A stretch of DNA of 64,000 bases, taken from NCBI RefSeq assembly GCF_000422845.1, contig NZ_KE383933.1, forward strand, positions 65,600-129,599. The letters are read 5' to 3'. Origin of the DNA: Oceanobacter kriegii DSM 6294 (GTDB lineage: Bacteria; Pseudomonadota; Gammaproteobacteria; Pseudomonadales; Oceanobacteraceae). Each line of letters starts with the position of its first letter. The first letter of the stretch is position 1. Made by a program: the position numbers and the translations under genes. This document shows, piece by piece, positions 55,191-63,903 of the stretch. The notes beneath the pieces were generated by a model that saw only the letters and a program-made list of their open reading frames with translations, had not been told where the DNA came from and did not search any database.

Positions 55191-56126
55191 TTATTGATCC
55201 GACAGGAACCAGGTTTTCTGGATCAGGCCATGCAACTCACCCAGTGACACTTGCAGCTCGTTGAGGTCGTCACGGAACTCGGCACCAAACTCTTCTGCTT
55301 CAAGGTCACGATCAATTTCCTCTTTGATCGCCTTGGTACACTCAATCACGTCCTTGCCTTTGGGCAGGTGGTCACAGCGTGCCACGATTTGGTTCAAGCA
55401 ATATGAAATGGAACGAGGAAATTGCTCATCGCCCATCATAAAGGTCACTACCGGAGTGCCCTTGATGGACGAACGCATGGTGCGACGGAATTGCTGGTCA
55501 GCGTTCAGGGAACGCAGCATGTTGCCCCAGATGATCTGGCGGCTGTTGACCGAGTATTCGTCTTCTTCCACCTGCAACATGGCCGCCAGTGCGGCATCCA
55601 GATTACGGGTGGTCATGTCGGCACGTTCGAGGTTCTGACCCAGACGCATCATGTCCCAGCCTTCGTCACGCATCATGTTCACAAACAGCAAACCAACGAT
55701 TTGCTGACAGGATTTGATGATGGTTTCGAGAAACTCATGGCGGTTGCTGCGGTTGATGCCCTGCGCCATGTTGTCTTGCACGAACATGCTCAGCTCGTTA
55801 ACCATTTCCCAGGTATCCGCTGGCACCACGTCACGAGTGGTACGAATGTTTTCGCGGATGGCCTTGAGGGAGTTCACAATCGAGCATGGGTTGGTGTCGT
55901 CGCCCACCAGAAACTTCACCACGTTGCGCTCATCGCGGTTGGAGTAGCGCTGGTTGAAGTCGTCTTCGAGGCTGTTGATCACAATCAGGTTGTACCAACC
56001 GAGGTTGACCCGGCGTGGCAGGTCGAACAACAACTTGTCGTAGATGCTTACCAACCGTGCGGTGCTCTCAGCACGTTCCAGGTAACGGGCTGACCAATAA
56101 ATTCGTTCTGCAACTTTGGAAAGCAT
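55191..56126 (-). CDS. Alpha-E domain protein (stand-alone)
   Basis: A 311-residue all-helical alpha-E protein: MLSKVAERIYWSARYLERAESTARLV is the hallmark start. Family function is unknown, but it is nearly always encoded beside a circularly permuted ATP-grasp. It shares one base with the end of that gene (56126). Homologous to the C-terminal third of the fusion at 48873-51416. Confidence 0.92.
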   Translation of the reverse strand: MLSKVAERIYWSARYLERAESTARLVSIYDKLLFDLPRRVNLGWYNLIVINSLEDDFNQRYSNRDERNVVKFLVGDDTNPCSIVNSLKAIRENIRTTRDVVPADTWEMVNELSMFVQDNMAQGINRSNRHEFLETIIKSCQQIVGLLFVNMMRDEGWDMMRLGQNLERADMTTRNLDAALAAMLQVEEDEYSVNSRQIIWGNMLRSLNADQQFRRTMRSSIKGTPVVTFMMGDEQFPRSISYCLNQIVARCDHLPKGKDVIECTKAIKEEIDRDLEAEEFGAEFRDDLNELQVSLGELHGLIQKTWFLSDQ

Positions 56127-57586
56127 CAGTCTTTTCCTGTTCCGGTATCGACAATCCAGGTGTCTTTACTGCCACCGCCCTGTGAGGAGTTCACCACCAG
56201 GGAGCCTTTTCTCATCGCCACACGGGTCAAACCTCCAGTTGTGACGTAACTGTTGCGGGACTGCAACACAAATGGACGTAAGTCCAGATGGCGCGGTTCC
56301 ACCTTGTTTTTACCCACCAGCGTTGGTGCCGTCGACAGCGCCAGAGTCGGCTGGGCGATGTAGTTACGCGGGTTGGCCTTGATCAGCTCTGCGAAGTGCT
56401 CACGCTCTTTTTTGGTGGAGTGCGGGCCAATCAACATGCCGTAACCACCGGATTCGTTGGCGGGTTTCACCACCAGCTTGTCGAGGTTGTCGAGCACGTA
56501 AGCGCGCTGTTCGTCGTCGTAACACAGGTAGGTTTCAACGTTAGGAATCAGCGGTTCTTCGTCGAGGTAGTATTTGATCATTTGCGGCACATAGGCGTAG
56601 ACCACCTTGTCGTCGGCCACACCGGCACCCGGTGCATTGGCCAGCGCCACATTGCCCGCTTTCCAGGCGCGCATCAGTCCTGGTACGCCCAGTACCGAAT
56701 CCGGATGGAAGACTTCCGGGTCGAGGAACATGTCATCAATGCGACGATAGATAACGTCAACGCGCTCCAGACCGGCGATGGTTTTCATGTAGACACATTC
56801 GTCTTCACCCACCACCAGGTCGCTGCCTTCTACCAGCTCGGCACCCATGCGTTGAGCCAGGAAGGAATGCTCAAAATAGGCGGAGTTGAAAATGCCAGGG
56901 GTCAGTACCACCACAACCGGTTTCTTGACGTCACGTGGCGACAGTTCAGCCAGCGTTTCGAACAGGTGTTCGGGATAATCACCCACCGGGGCAATGTTCA
57001 CTTTCTCGAACACTTCCGGGATAACCCGTTTCATGATGGAGCGGTTTTCCAGCATGTAAGACACACCGGACGGCACCCGCAGGTTGTCCTCCAGTACGTA
57101 GAATTGGCCATCACCATCGCGCACCAGGTCGGTACCACAAATGTGTGCCCAAACACCAAATGGTGGACTGAAACCCTCACATTCCTTGCGGTAATTGGTC
57201 GACTGCTTCAGCACAAATTCCGGAATGATGCCGTCCTTGATGATGTTCTGATCGTGGTAGAGATCATCAATAAACATATTCAGCGCTTTCAGACGCTGTT
57301 TCAGACCGGCAGCGGTTTTATCCCACTGCTGTTTGGAAATAACCCGCGGCAGGATATCAAACGGCCAGGCGCGGTCGATATTTTCGCCTTCGGTATACAC
57401 CGTAAAGGAAACACCCATTTCCTTAATGGTCGATTCGGCGGCGGTTTTACGTGAATTGATATCTTCGTCAGAAAACGATTCCAGATAGGAAATCAAGGCT
57501 TTGGCGGGTTCTCGAGGGGTCCCCGGAGCACTGAAAAGTTCGTCGTAGAACTCTCCCGGTGCGTAGTCCTTCCATTCGATTGACAT
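56126..57586 (-). CDS. Circularly permuted ATP-grasp protein (stand-alone)
   Basis: A 486-residue type 2 circularly permuted ATP-grasp: VSYMLENRSIMKRVIPEVF, LTPGIFNSAYFEHSFLAQRMG, ERVDVIYRRIDDMFLDP, VKPANESGGYGMLIGPHS and LRPFVLQSRNSY. Predicted to activate a carboxylate with ATP and join it to an amine. First gene of the unit with alpha-E; GGGAGCAGT precedes the ATG. No substrate can be read from the sequence. Confidence 0.93.
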   Translation of the reverse strand: MSIEWKDYAPGEFYDELFSAPGTPREPAKALISYLESFSDEDINSRKTAAESTIKEMGVSFTVYTEGENIDRAWPFDILPRVISKQQWDKTAAGLKQRLKALNMFIDDLYHDQNIIKDGIIPEFVLKQSTNYRKECEGFSPPFGVWAHICGTDLVRDGDGQFYVLEDNLRVPSGVSYMLENRSIMKRVIPEVFEKVNIAPVGDYPEHLFETLAELSPRDVKKPVVVVLTPGIFNSAYFEHSFLAQRMGAELVEGSDLVVGEDECVYMKTIAGLERVDVIYRRIDDMFLDPEVFHPDSVLGVPGLMRAWKAGNVALANAPGAGVADDKVVYAYVPQMIKYYLDEEPLIPNVETYLCYDDEQRAYVLDNLDKLVVKPANESGGYGMLIGPHSTKKEREHFAELIKANPRNYIAQPTLALSTAPTLVGKNKVEPRHLDLRPFVLQSRNSYVTTGGLTRVAMRKGSLVVNSSQGGGSKDTWIVDTGTGKD

Positions 57587-57903
57587 ACTGCTCCCTGAAT
57601 TTTGCCATCAGGTTGATTGTTAAGTCGCAGCACCTTGCGTGGCGGCGACTCGGATAAGGCAATGGCAAAATAAGACACCAGTATCATTGCTAATTCAAGC
57701 AAGCACAGGCGTCATTTTCTCTCAAATTTGATCGGCAACAGGGATATTTTTCAAAACGCGGAATTTCTTGAAATAAAATGTTACATATCAATTAAAAACG
57801 CACCATAAAGGTGCGATTTATGGTTGATTACTGACAAATACATTTATATCTTTTCGGGCGAATATAACCCGCTCAGGAGCTATCCAAGGGCCTTCTGAAT
57901 AAC
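57587..57903. other. Intergenic region upstream of the ATP-grasp gene
   Basis: 317 bp without a gene: the AT-rich promoter region of the ATP-grasp unit plus the terminator of the GGDEF/EAL gene at 57793-57815. Confidence 0.6.
57793..57815 (-). terminator. Terminator after the GGDEF/EAL gene
   Basis: CGCACC-ATAAA-GGTGCG hairpin (57799-57815), followed on the minus strand by TTTTTAATT. Confidence 0.8.
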
Positions 57904-60129
57904 TCAATGCGCCGCCGTGGCCTCACGGTCAACCGTATACCAGAGCATCAGATCGTCCAGACTCATCGGCTTGCCAATGTAGAATCCCTGAGCATGGTCA
58001 CAGCCCTTCATTTTCAGCAATTCCATCTGGGACAGGTGTTCGATACCTTCTGCCACCACTTCCAGGCCAAGCGCATGGCCAAGATCGATAATGGCAGACA
58101 CGATGCGAGCATCGGCGGCATTGTTGCTGGCATCCTGCAGGAAGTGGCGATCGATCTTGATGATGTCGACCGGCAGATTGCGTAAATACGCCAGTGACGA
58201 ATAGCCCATACCAAAATCGTCGATGGCAATTTTGACCCCCAGCAATTTCAGCTCACGCAGCAATTGCAGGTTTTCGCCCTGGGTGTTCATCAGGTGCCCT
58301 TCGGTAATTTCCAGCACAATGCGCTCGGCCGGAAAACCCACCGAGTTGAGCAAGCGCCTGACGCTGTACACCAGTCCATCGTCCATAAACTGCTTTGGCG
58401 ACAGGTTGATCGACATCGACAGCGGGTCTCCCTCGCGCTTGTACCAGCGCGAGGCGGTTTCGAAGGCTTGCATCATCACCCACTCGCCCATCTGACAAAT
58501 CAGCCCGCAGTCTTCTGCCACGCTGATGAATTCATCCGGGTAAATAATGCCGCGTTCCGGATGACGCCAACGCAGCAGGGCCTCCACCCCGAGCAACTTG
58601 CCCGTGGCGACTTCAATTTGTGGTTGGTAATACAGCTCGAACTGGTTTTCTGCCAGCGCGACCCGCAGCTCACTCTCAGTTTTCAGCCGCGCTAACGTGC
58701 GTTGGTTCATTTCCGGGGTAAAGAACCGGAACACCCCTTTGCCATCGGCTTTGGCCTGATACATCGCCTGGTCGGCGCAAAAGATCAACTTGTCGGCATC
58801 GCAGGCATCGTCCGGAAACTGGGCAATACCAATGCTGCAATTAACAAACACCGGCATGTTAAACACTTCGAACGGTTGTGAGATGGCATCGAGAATCTTT
58901 TCTGCCACGGTGATCGACGAGCGACTGTGGTTCTGTTCGGGCAACAGAATCACAAACTCGTCGCCTGCCCAGCGGGAAATAGTATCGGAATTACGGCAAC
59001 AGCCGCGCAGGCGCTCCGCCACCTGCCGCAACAAGTCATCACCGGCATCGTGGCCATAGTTATCGTTAACGCCCTTGAATCGATCGAGGTCGATAAAAAA
59101 CACCGACAGGCTATTGCCACTACGCTGGTGGGCCTTGAGGGTGCTGGTGAGGATTTCGGTGAACGAAAAACGGTTATACAGGCCGGTCAGGCCGTCTACC
59201 CGTGCCATTCGATTGAGCTGCGCTTCCGCCCGTTTTTTTTCGGTAATGTCACGCACAAAAATAAAGAAGCGACTGTCGTCCTCAGCCATTGGAATGGCAT
59301 TGGCCGAGACGCTGACCGGAAACTCGCTGTCGTCATTACGAACACAGTTCATTTCCCGCTCTTCGCCGGAAGCCGGTATCAGAGCCTGAATTTCCGCATC
59401 GCTTTTATCCGAGCCAAACTGGCTGGCGCTCAATTCTTCAAAAAAGTCGTAAAGGTGTTGACCTTCCAACTGACCTGCGCCGGCGGATTCCGCCAGCATG
59501 GCCTCAGGGGCCGCCAGTTCAAACAGTTCCTGCTGGTCGCTGCCGGGTTCCAGCGGAATTGGCGCAAACATCTGCACCGCGGCCCGATTGGCACTGTGAA
59601 TCAGGCCTTTGCGATCAAAAATCAGGATGCCGTTTTGGGTGTTTTCAAACAGCGCCGTCAGCTCGTGTTCCTTTTCCTGCAAGCTGACCACCAGCTCGGT
59701 CAAGACCACCGACTGCGTACGCAGGGCGCGCTCGCGCATGTCGGATGAGCTGATATCAAATACCGAGATCACACAGTATTGGCCGTCTTCGTCGGTATAA
59801 AACGGTTTGATCTGGATGGATTGCACCAGCCGCTCCGGCTGTTTGGCGGTGCTCAGCGGCTCACGGTACAAAGGAAAAGACACGTTCAATAGTTTGGCCG
59901 ACAGCACCGACGGGCAGTTAAGCTCCAGCGCCTTGTAGATGGCGCGGTCGATACGGCTGTTACTGAGCTCGGGAAACAGATCCAGCAGTTTCTGGCCTTG
60001 CACCCTGGCTTCCTGTAAGCCCGAGTGACGTTCCATCCACTGGTTCCAGGTGACGATGCAGCCCTGACCATCCAGAACCACGATGCCGGTATCAACCAGC
60101 TCCACAATATGGCGATAGAGTCTGTCCAT
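57904..60129 (-). CDS. PAS-PAS-GGDEF-EAL cyclic-di-GMP enzyme
   Basis: A 741-residue cytoplasmic protein with no membrane segments. The first PAS domain is at about 1-125 (IVVLDGQGCIVTWNQWMERHSG) and the second at about 155-290. A GGDEF domain (about 305-465) has the motif RWAGDEFVILL, AGDEF instead of GGDEF. The EAL domain (about 480-730) has GVEALLRW, SINLSPKQF, LEITEGHL, DDFGMGYSSLAYL and EGIEHLSQ, so the residues for phosphodiesterase activity look kept. It could both make and break c-di-GMP, with breakdown more likely. GGAGG precedes the ATG. It is the last gene of a unit with the CheX-like and receiver genes. Confidence 0.93.
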   Translation of the reverse strand: MDRLYRHIVELVDTGIVVLDGQGCIVTWNQWMERHSGLQEARVQGQKLLDLFPELSNSRIDRAIYKALELNCPSVLSAKLLNVSFPLYREPLSTAKQPERLVQSIQIKPFYTDEDGQYCVISVFDISSSDMRERALRTQSVVLTELVVSLQEKEHELTALFENTQNGILIFDRKGLIHSANRAAVQMFAPIPLEPGSDQQELFELAAPEAMLAESAGAGQLEGQHLYDFFEELSASQFGSDKSDAEIQALIPASGEEREMNCVRNDDSEFPVSVSANAIPMAEDDSRFFIFVRDITEKKRAEAQLNRMARVDGLTGLYNRFSFTEILTSTLKAHQRSGNSLSVFFIDLDRFKGVNDNYGHDAGDDLLRQVAERLRGCCRNSDTISRWAGDEFVILLPEQNHSRSSITVAEKILDAISQPFEVFNMPVFVNCSIGIAQFPDDACDADKLIFCADQAMYQAKADGKGVFRFFTPEMNQRTLARLKTESELRVALAENQFELYYQPQIEVATGKLLGVEALLRWRHPERGIIYPDEFISVAEDCGLICQMGEWVMMQAFETASRWYKREGDPLSMSINLSPKQFMDDGLVYSVRRLLNSVGFPAERIVLEITEGHLMNTQGENLQLLRELKLLGVKIAIDDFGMGYSSLAYLRNLPVDIIKIDRHFLQDASNNAADARIVSAIIDLGHALGLEVVAEGIEHLSQMELLKMKGCDHAQGFYIGKPMSLDDLMLWYTVDREATAAH

Positions 60130-60144
60130 GTTGGCGCCTCCAAT

Positions 60145-60774
60145 TCAGCCGAATGAAAGGCGCTTCTGGATACGGTCGTAGAGTTTTTCGAGCGTGTCCT
60201 TGGGCTGGAAAAACATCAGCTGGGCGCGGGAATTTTTCTTCACCACGGTAAAACTGATGGTCAGGAACAGAATCATGTCTTCGGCATTGTCGAGCAGCTG
60301 GGTGCTGCCGCTGATGTCGTCAAAATGTCCGTATTCACAGCGTGGCAGTTCGGTATTAAGCCGAATTCCCAGCAGATTAGAGAGCGCATAAATTACGCCG
60401 CACACCGCCACATTAGTGAGGTCGAGCATCATTTCCTCTTCCGTGGCAGCAAATTCAATCAACGCCTGCTCATTGTCTTGCAACAAGCCGTTAAGCAAGT
60501 TGAGGCTTTCTTCTTCGCTGAAAAACAGCAGCGCTTCGCCGCTGATTTCGCCAGAAAATTGTTGTTGTACGAAAATGGCTTTGCCAGCGTCTCGTAAAGC
60601 CGACGTGAAGGAGAGCGCTTCGGTTTTGGGAAGCATGTTCACTTCCGGCACGTGCAGCTCAATCTTGCTGTTCGAAATTTCCGACAATTCTTCAATCACC
60701 TGGCCAAGGCCAAGATTGAGAGATTCTGCCAACAGATCCAGGCTGATCGCCTGCGCTTCAGCGTCAATGGCCAT
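60145..60774 (-). CDS. CheC/CheX-like phosphatase-type protein
   Basis: A 209-residue protein with a CheC-like layout: FSGEISGEALLFFSEEESLNLLNGLL, then EEEMMLDLTNVAVCGVIYALSNLLG (the E-x-x-N helix that in CheC/CheX/FliY dephosphorylates CheY-P) and a C-terminal LFLTISFTVV strand. It follows the receiver gene by a couple of bases and probably resets it. ATG 60774 is preferred over a TTG at 60780 that would overlap the receiver stop. Confidence 0.75.
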   Translation of the reverse strand: MAIDAEAQAISLDLLAESLNLGLGQVIEELSEISNSKIELHVPEVNMLPKTEALSFTSALRDAGKAIFVQQQFSGEISGEALLFFSEEESLNLLNGLLQDNEQALIEFAATEEEMMLDLTNVAVCGVIYALSNLLGIRLNTELPRCEYGHFDDISGSTQLLDNAEDMILFLTISFTVVKKNSRAQLMFFQPKDTLEKLYDRIQKRLSFG

Positions 60775-60776
60775 GC

Positions 60777-61163
60777 TCAACCCCTACTGAAAAACGCCCG
60801 CAGTCGTTCCATGAATGGGTCTACGTCTTCCGGACTGATGGCCTTGTTGATGTACTGAACGCCAAGCAGGTTGGCTTCGTCCATCAGGTTGAAGGAACGG
60901 TTGCCGGTGACCAGTGCAATTTTATTGGCTGGCACCCCGCGTTCCATCAGCATCTTGCTGGTTTCAACGCCGTCCGGCGGCGTCATGTTCACATCCAGAA
61001 GATACCAGTCAAATTCGTAGCCGGTTCCTTCCGCCACGCTCAGCGTCTGTTCGCCCGAGCTGGCTTCATGGAATTCGGCGGCTGGATAAATCCGACGTAC
61101 AACGTCTTTGACCACCATTCTGGCGTAAAGACTGTCATCCGCAATAAGACACTTTGGGGGCAT
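60777..61163 (-). CDS. Single-domain CheY-like response regulator
   Basis: A 128-residue receiver domain: acidic pair ADD near residue 10, phospho-acceptor Asp in WYLLDVNMTPPDG (about residue 54), Thr in LVTGN and Lys in YINKAISPED. No output domain, so it acts by protein contact, probably with the downstream CheX-like and GGDEF/EAL proteins. ATG 61163 is 7 bp after AGGT; a GTG at 61172 is possible. First gene of the three-gene unit; no kinase is nearby. Confidence 0.9.
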   Translation of the reverse strand: MPPKCLIADDSLYARMVVKDVVRRIYPAAEFHEASSGEQTLSVAEGTGYEFDWYLLDVNMTPPDGVETSKMLMERGVPANKIALVTGNRSFNLMDEANLLGVQYINKAISPEDVDPFMERLRAFFSRG

Positions 61164-61409
61164 GAGAGACACCTGTTCCTGTGGTTTAACTACTCTTTGA
61201 AACCTAGTTCAGAAAACAGGGAAAGCAAGAAAATGGCGAAAACAATGATCCTGATTTAAACCGAAAAATCCGCCAATACGCGCCACAAGGCCGACGCTTG
61301 CGCTTTGGTAAGCACCGACTTATTGATACATGGCGTGATATCACACATGTCGCGTCGACCTTTAGCAAGAGTGCCTGACATCATCCGTTAAACCGGCTCA
61401 CGTCAGAAG

Positions 61410-61451
61410 TTCTGGCTCAGACGTTTTGGCTCAGGGGTTCTAGCTCAGACG
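61410..61451. repeat. Three tandem 14-bp repeats
   Basis: TTCTGGCTCAGACG, TTTTGGCTCAGGGG and TTCTAGCTCAGACG stand head to tail. Short and diverged; role unknown. Confidence 0.7.
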
Positions 61452-61462
61452 CTTTTGTTAAA

Positions 61463-61494
61463 GCGGTTGGGCTGAAACAACTCAGCCAAACCGC
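61463..61494 (-). terminator. Hairpin after the GltB-like gene
   Basis: GCGGTTGGGCTGA and TCAGCCAAACCGC pair over 13 bp with one mismatch and a short loop, 15 bp beyond the stop; a weak T-rich tract (TTTAACAAAA) follows on the minus strand. Confidence 0.55.
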
Positions 61495-61509
61495 ATTGGG
61501 AAAACAGCC

Positions 61510-63030
61510 TCAGTCATTCACCTCGGCGGCCATGCGCTTGCGCGAGGCATTGTACAAATCAGAAATACGCGTACTGGTGCCATCAGGCTGAATAATACGG
61601 GCGTGTTCACGCTTCAGGGCCCGTGGCTCATCAACCCCACAGGAGTGTGCAATCACGCCCACTTCCTGCACCAGAGTTTCAACAAAGTGCTGTACCCGGG
61701 AAGCCTTGTCGGCCGGTACCAAACCCGCTTGCAGGTGTGGATCATGGGTGGTAATGCCGGTCGGACAAGTGTTCTTGTTGCATTGCAGCGCCTGAATACA
61801 GCCCAGTGCAAACATAAAACCACGGGCGCTGACGACGAAATCCGCTCCCACACACAAGGCCCAGGCAACCCGGTCCGGCGTCAGCAACTTGCCGGAGGCA
61901 ATCACCCGAATACGAGGGCGCAGCTGGTACTCGTCCAGCATATCCACCAGCATCGGCAGCGACTGATTCAGCGGCAGCCCCATGTAGTCCATCAATGACT
62001 GTGGTGCGGCACCGGTGCCGCCTTCTGCGCCGTCAAGAGTGATGAAGTCCGGCGCGCTTTGCAGACCACGCTGCTGGATCGCCTTGCAGAGATCCCGAAT
62101 CCAGTCGATATCGCCCAGCACAGCCTTGAAACCGGTCGGTTTGCCGGTCACTGCCCGCACGTGTTCAACCATGTCCAGCAGGTCGTCTACCGAGCGAATT
62201 TCCGGGTGGCCGTTGGGGCTGATGGAATCCTGATGCAGGGGAATGTGGCGAATACGGGCAATTTCTTCATTGACCTTGGCCGCAGGCAGAATCCCGCCCT
62301 TGCCCGGTTTGGCACCCTGACTGAGTTTGATCTCAATCATCTTCACCTGCTCGTGCTCGGCCACTGCCTTGAGCTTGGCGTCGTCCAACTTGCCGGTTTC
62401 ATCCCGTACGCCGTATTTGGCCGTACCAATCTGGAAAACGATGTCGCAGCCACCTTCCAGATGATAAGGCGACAAGCCCCCTTCGCCGGTGTTCATCCAG
62501 CAGCCGGCTTTGCCCGCACCGCGAGACAAAGCGGTAACCGCAGGTTGCGACAGGGCACCAAAGCTCATGCCGGAAATATTCACCAGCGACGATGTGGTAT
62601 ACGGCATACGGCAATGTTCACCGATGGTGATAGCGCCGGATTCGGCAAAATCCTGCTTCAGCGCCGGAAACGGGCTGTTTACAAAGATCACAGTGCCAGG
62701 CACATCCAGACGGCGGGTAGAACCAAAGGCAATGGTGGTGCTTTCGTTTTTGGCAGCGCGATACACCCAGCTGCGCTCAGCGCGGTTAAACGGCATTTCC
62801 TCGCGGTCCATGGCAAAGAAGTACTGCCGGAAGAACTCCCCCATGTGTTCAAAGAAGTATCGGAAGCGGCCGATCACCGGAAAGTTTCGACGCACTGTGT
62901 GGCGGGTTTGCCGCACGTCGATGAAATACGCCCAGATGATCCAGCCGATCACCGCCAATGAACCGATGGCCAGAATAGCCAACAACACCAGCACGCCATA
63001 GGCGGCCAGTTCAAACACAGTATCCGTCAC
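61510..63030 (-). CDS. Membrane-anchored FMN-binding glutamate-synthase-like protein
   Basis: A 506-residue protein with an N-terminal membrane helix (about 8-36, VLVLLAILAIGSLAVIGWIIW) and a GltB central/FMN barrel: NISGMSFGALSQPAVTALSRGA, NTGEGGLSPYH, IEIKLSQGAKPGKGGILP, TLDGAEGGTGAAP and the iron-sulfur cysteines of GCIQALQCNKNTCPTGI. It lacks the glutaminase and GXGXG domains of true glutamate synthase, so it is a stand-alone relative whose reaction is not known. No gltD partner is nearby. Confidence 0.9.
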   Translation of the reverse strand: MTDTVFELAAYGVLVLLAILAIGSLAVIGWIIWAYFIDVRQTRHTVRRNFPVIGRFRYFFEHMGEFFRQYFFAMDREEMPFNRAERSWVYRAAKNESTTIAFGSTRRLDVPGTVIFVNSPFPALKQDFAESGAITIGEHCRMPYTTSSLVNISGMSFGALSQPAVTALSRGAGKAGCWMNTGEGGLSPYHLEGGCDIVFQIGTAKYGVRDETGKLDDAKLKAVAEHEQVKMIEIKLSQGAKPGKGGILPAAKVNEEIARIRHIPLHQDSISPNGHPEIRSVDDLLDMVEHVRAVTGKPTGFKAVLGDIDWIRDLCKAIQQRGLQSAPDFITLDGAEGGTGAAPQSLMDYMGLPLNQSLPMLVDMLDEYQLRPRIRVIASGKLLTPDRVAWALCVGADFVVSARGFMFALGCIQALQCNKNTCPTGITTHDPHLQAGLVPADKASRVQHFVETLVQEVGVIAHSCGVDEPRALKREHARIIQPDGTSTRISDLYNASRKRMAAEVND

Positions 63031-63302
63031 GATTGTTCCTCAAGCACGGTTGTACAAGGGCCGGATGGGGAGTTGTTGTTATAGAAGGCCCGATTTTCGG
63101 CCCTATCCTAATGGGGACAGATTAGACATGAAAGTCAGGAAAATGGAGAGGGGTAACATGCACCGTTTCCGGGCCTGTACCCAGCGGCTAAAACCGGATA
63201 ATAAACGCATAAAAAAAGCGGCCGTCTGGCCGCTTATGGGGTACTGCTTCGACTGCAAGTTGGGTGCTGCAGCGTCGGGTGACTGCCGATCGTCTTCCTG
63301 AG
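63031..63302. other. Short intergenic region with terminator
   Basis: No gene found. Promoter of the GltB-like gene should be near 63031-63120; the terminator at 63211-63235 belongs to the next minus-strand gene. Confidence 0.5.
63211..63235 (-). terminator. Terminator of the 109-aa hypothetical gene
   Basis: AAGCGGCC-GTCT-GGCCGCTT, an 8-bp perfect stem; on the minus strand it is followed by a run of T (seven A on the plus strand). Confidence 0.88.
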
Positions 63303-63632
63303 TCAGGCGGTCGGGGTAATGTTCTTCACGGTTCGTGCGGTGAAGTACACAAAATTTCCTTCACTGTCACCAACCTCTACGCGGTTGGGCGACAACGGCG
63401 AACTCTTGATGGTGGCGATGTACAGGCTTCGGCACGCCACCAGATTCTTGTCGATGTCATTGAACAGCGGTTGCGAGAAGGCAAAGGTCTTGCGTTCGTT
63501 TCCGCGTTCAAGCGTCAGTACCAATTGAGCATCCGTCAGGTCACTGGCACGGCTGAAGCTTACATAGCTCACCCGATATCCCTGGTCGAACTCGTACAAA
63601 TAATGATCAAGGGCTTGGCGACTTATACTCAT
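63303..63632 (-). CDS. Hypothetical protein
   Basis: A 109-residue soluble protein of no recognised family. It begins MSISRQALDHYLYEFDQGYRVS and shows alternating strand-like segments (QLVLTLERGNERKTFAF, SEGNFVYFTARTVKNI), suggesting a small beta-rich domain. No signal peptide or membrane helix. GGAAAT lies before the ATG and a strong terminator follows, so it appears to be a single-gene unit. Confidence 0.7.
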   Translation of the reverse strand: MSISRQALDHYLYEFDQGYRVSYVSFSRASDLTDAQLVLTLERGNERKTFAFSQPLFNDIDKNLVACRSLYIATIKSSPLSPNRVEVGDSEGNFVYFTARTVKNITPTA

Positions 63633-63903
63633 TGGTATTTCCTGCAGTCAATTCAACAACTTGTACATCAAGTTCTAGTTGAGAGCGGGACGGTCTGCCA
63701 TCACCAATAACAGAAAGCTACAGTTCTTTTGCGAGCGTCAGTTTTCAGTACGTTTTCGATGACAAACAGCGCCTTCACGCAGGTTAGACAGGTCACCGGG
63801 GCGTCAAGTTTCCGGTCGTCAGGTTTTTGACCTGATCCATCGGCCAACTTTCCTCCTGCCCAGCAACGCCTGCTTAAGCCCCCTACTCAGTACTACAGAC
63901 AGA
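63633..63903. other. Intergenic region without a recognised feature
   Basis: 271 bp between the small hypothetical gene and the epimerase 3' end. No hairpin with T-run or ORF with ribosome site was seen. Confidence 0.45.

Larger units (their letters stand above)
61164..61509. other. Intergenic region between the receiver gene and the GltB-like gene
   Basis: 346 bp with no gene. It holds the receiver promoter, the 14-bp tandem repeats at 61410-61451 and a hairpin at 61463-61494. Confidence 0.6.
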
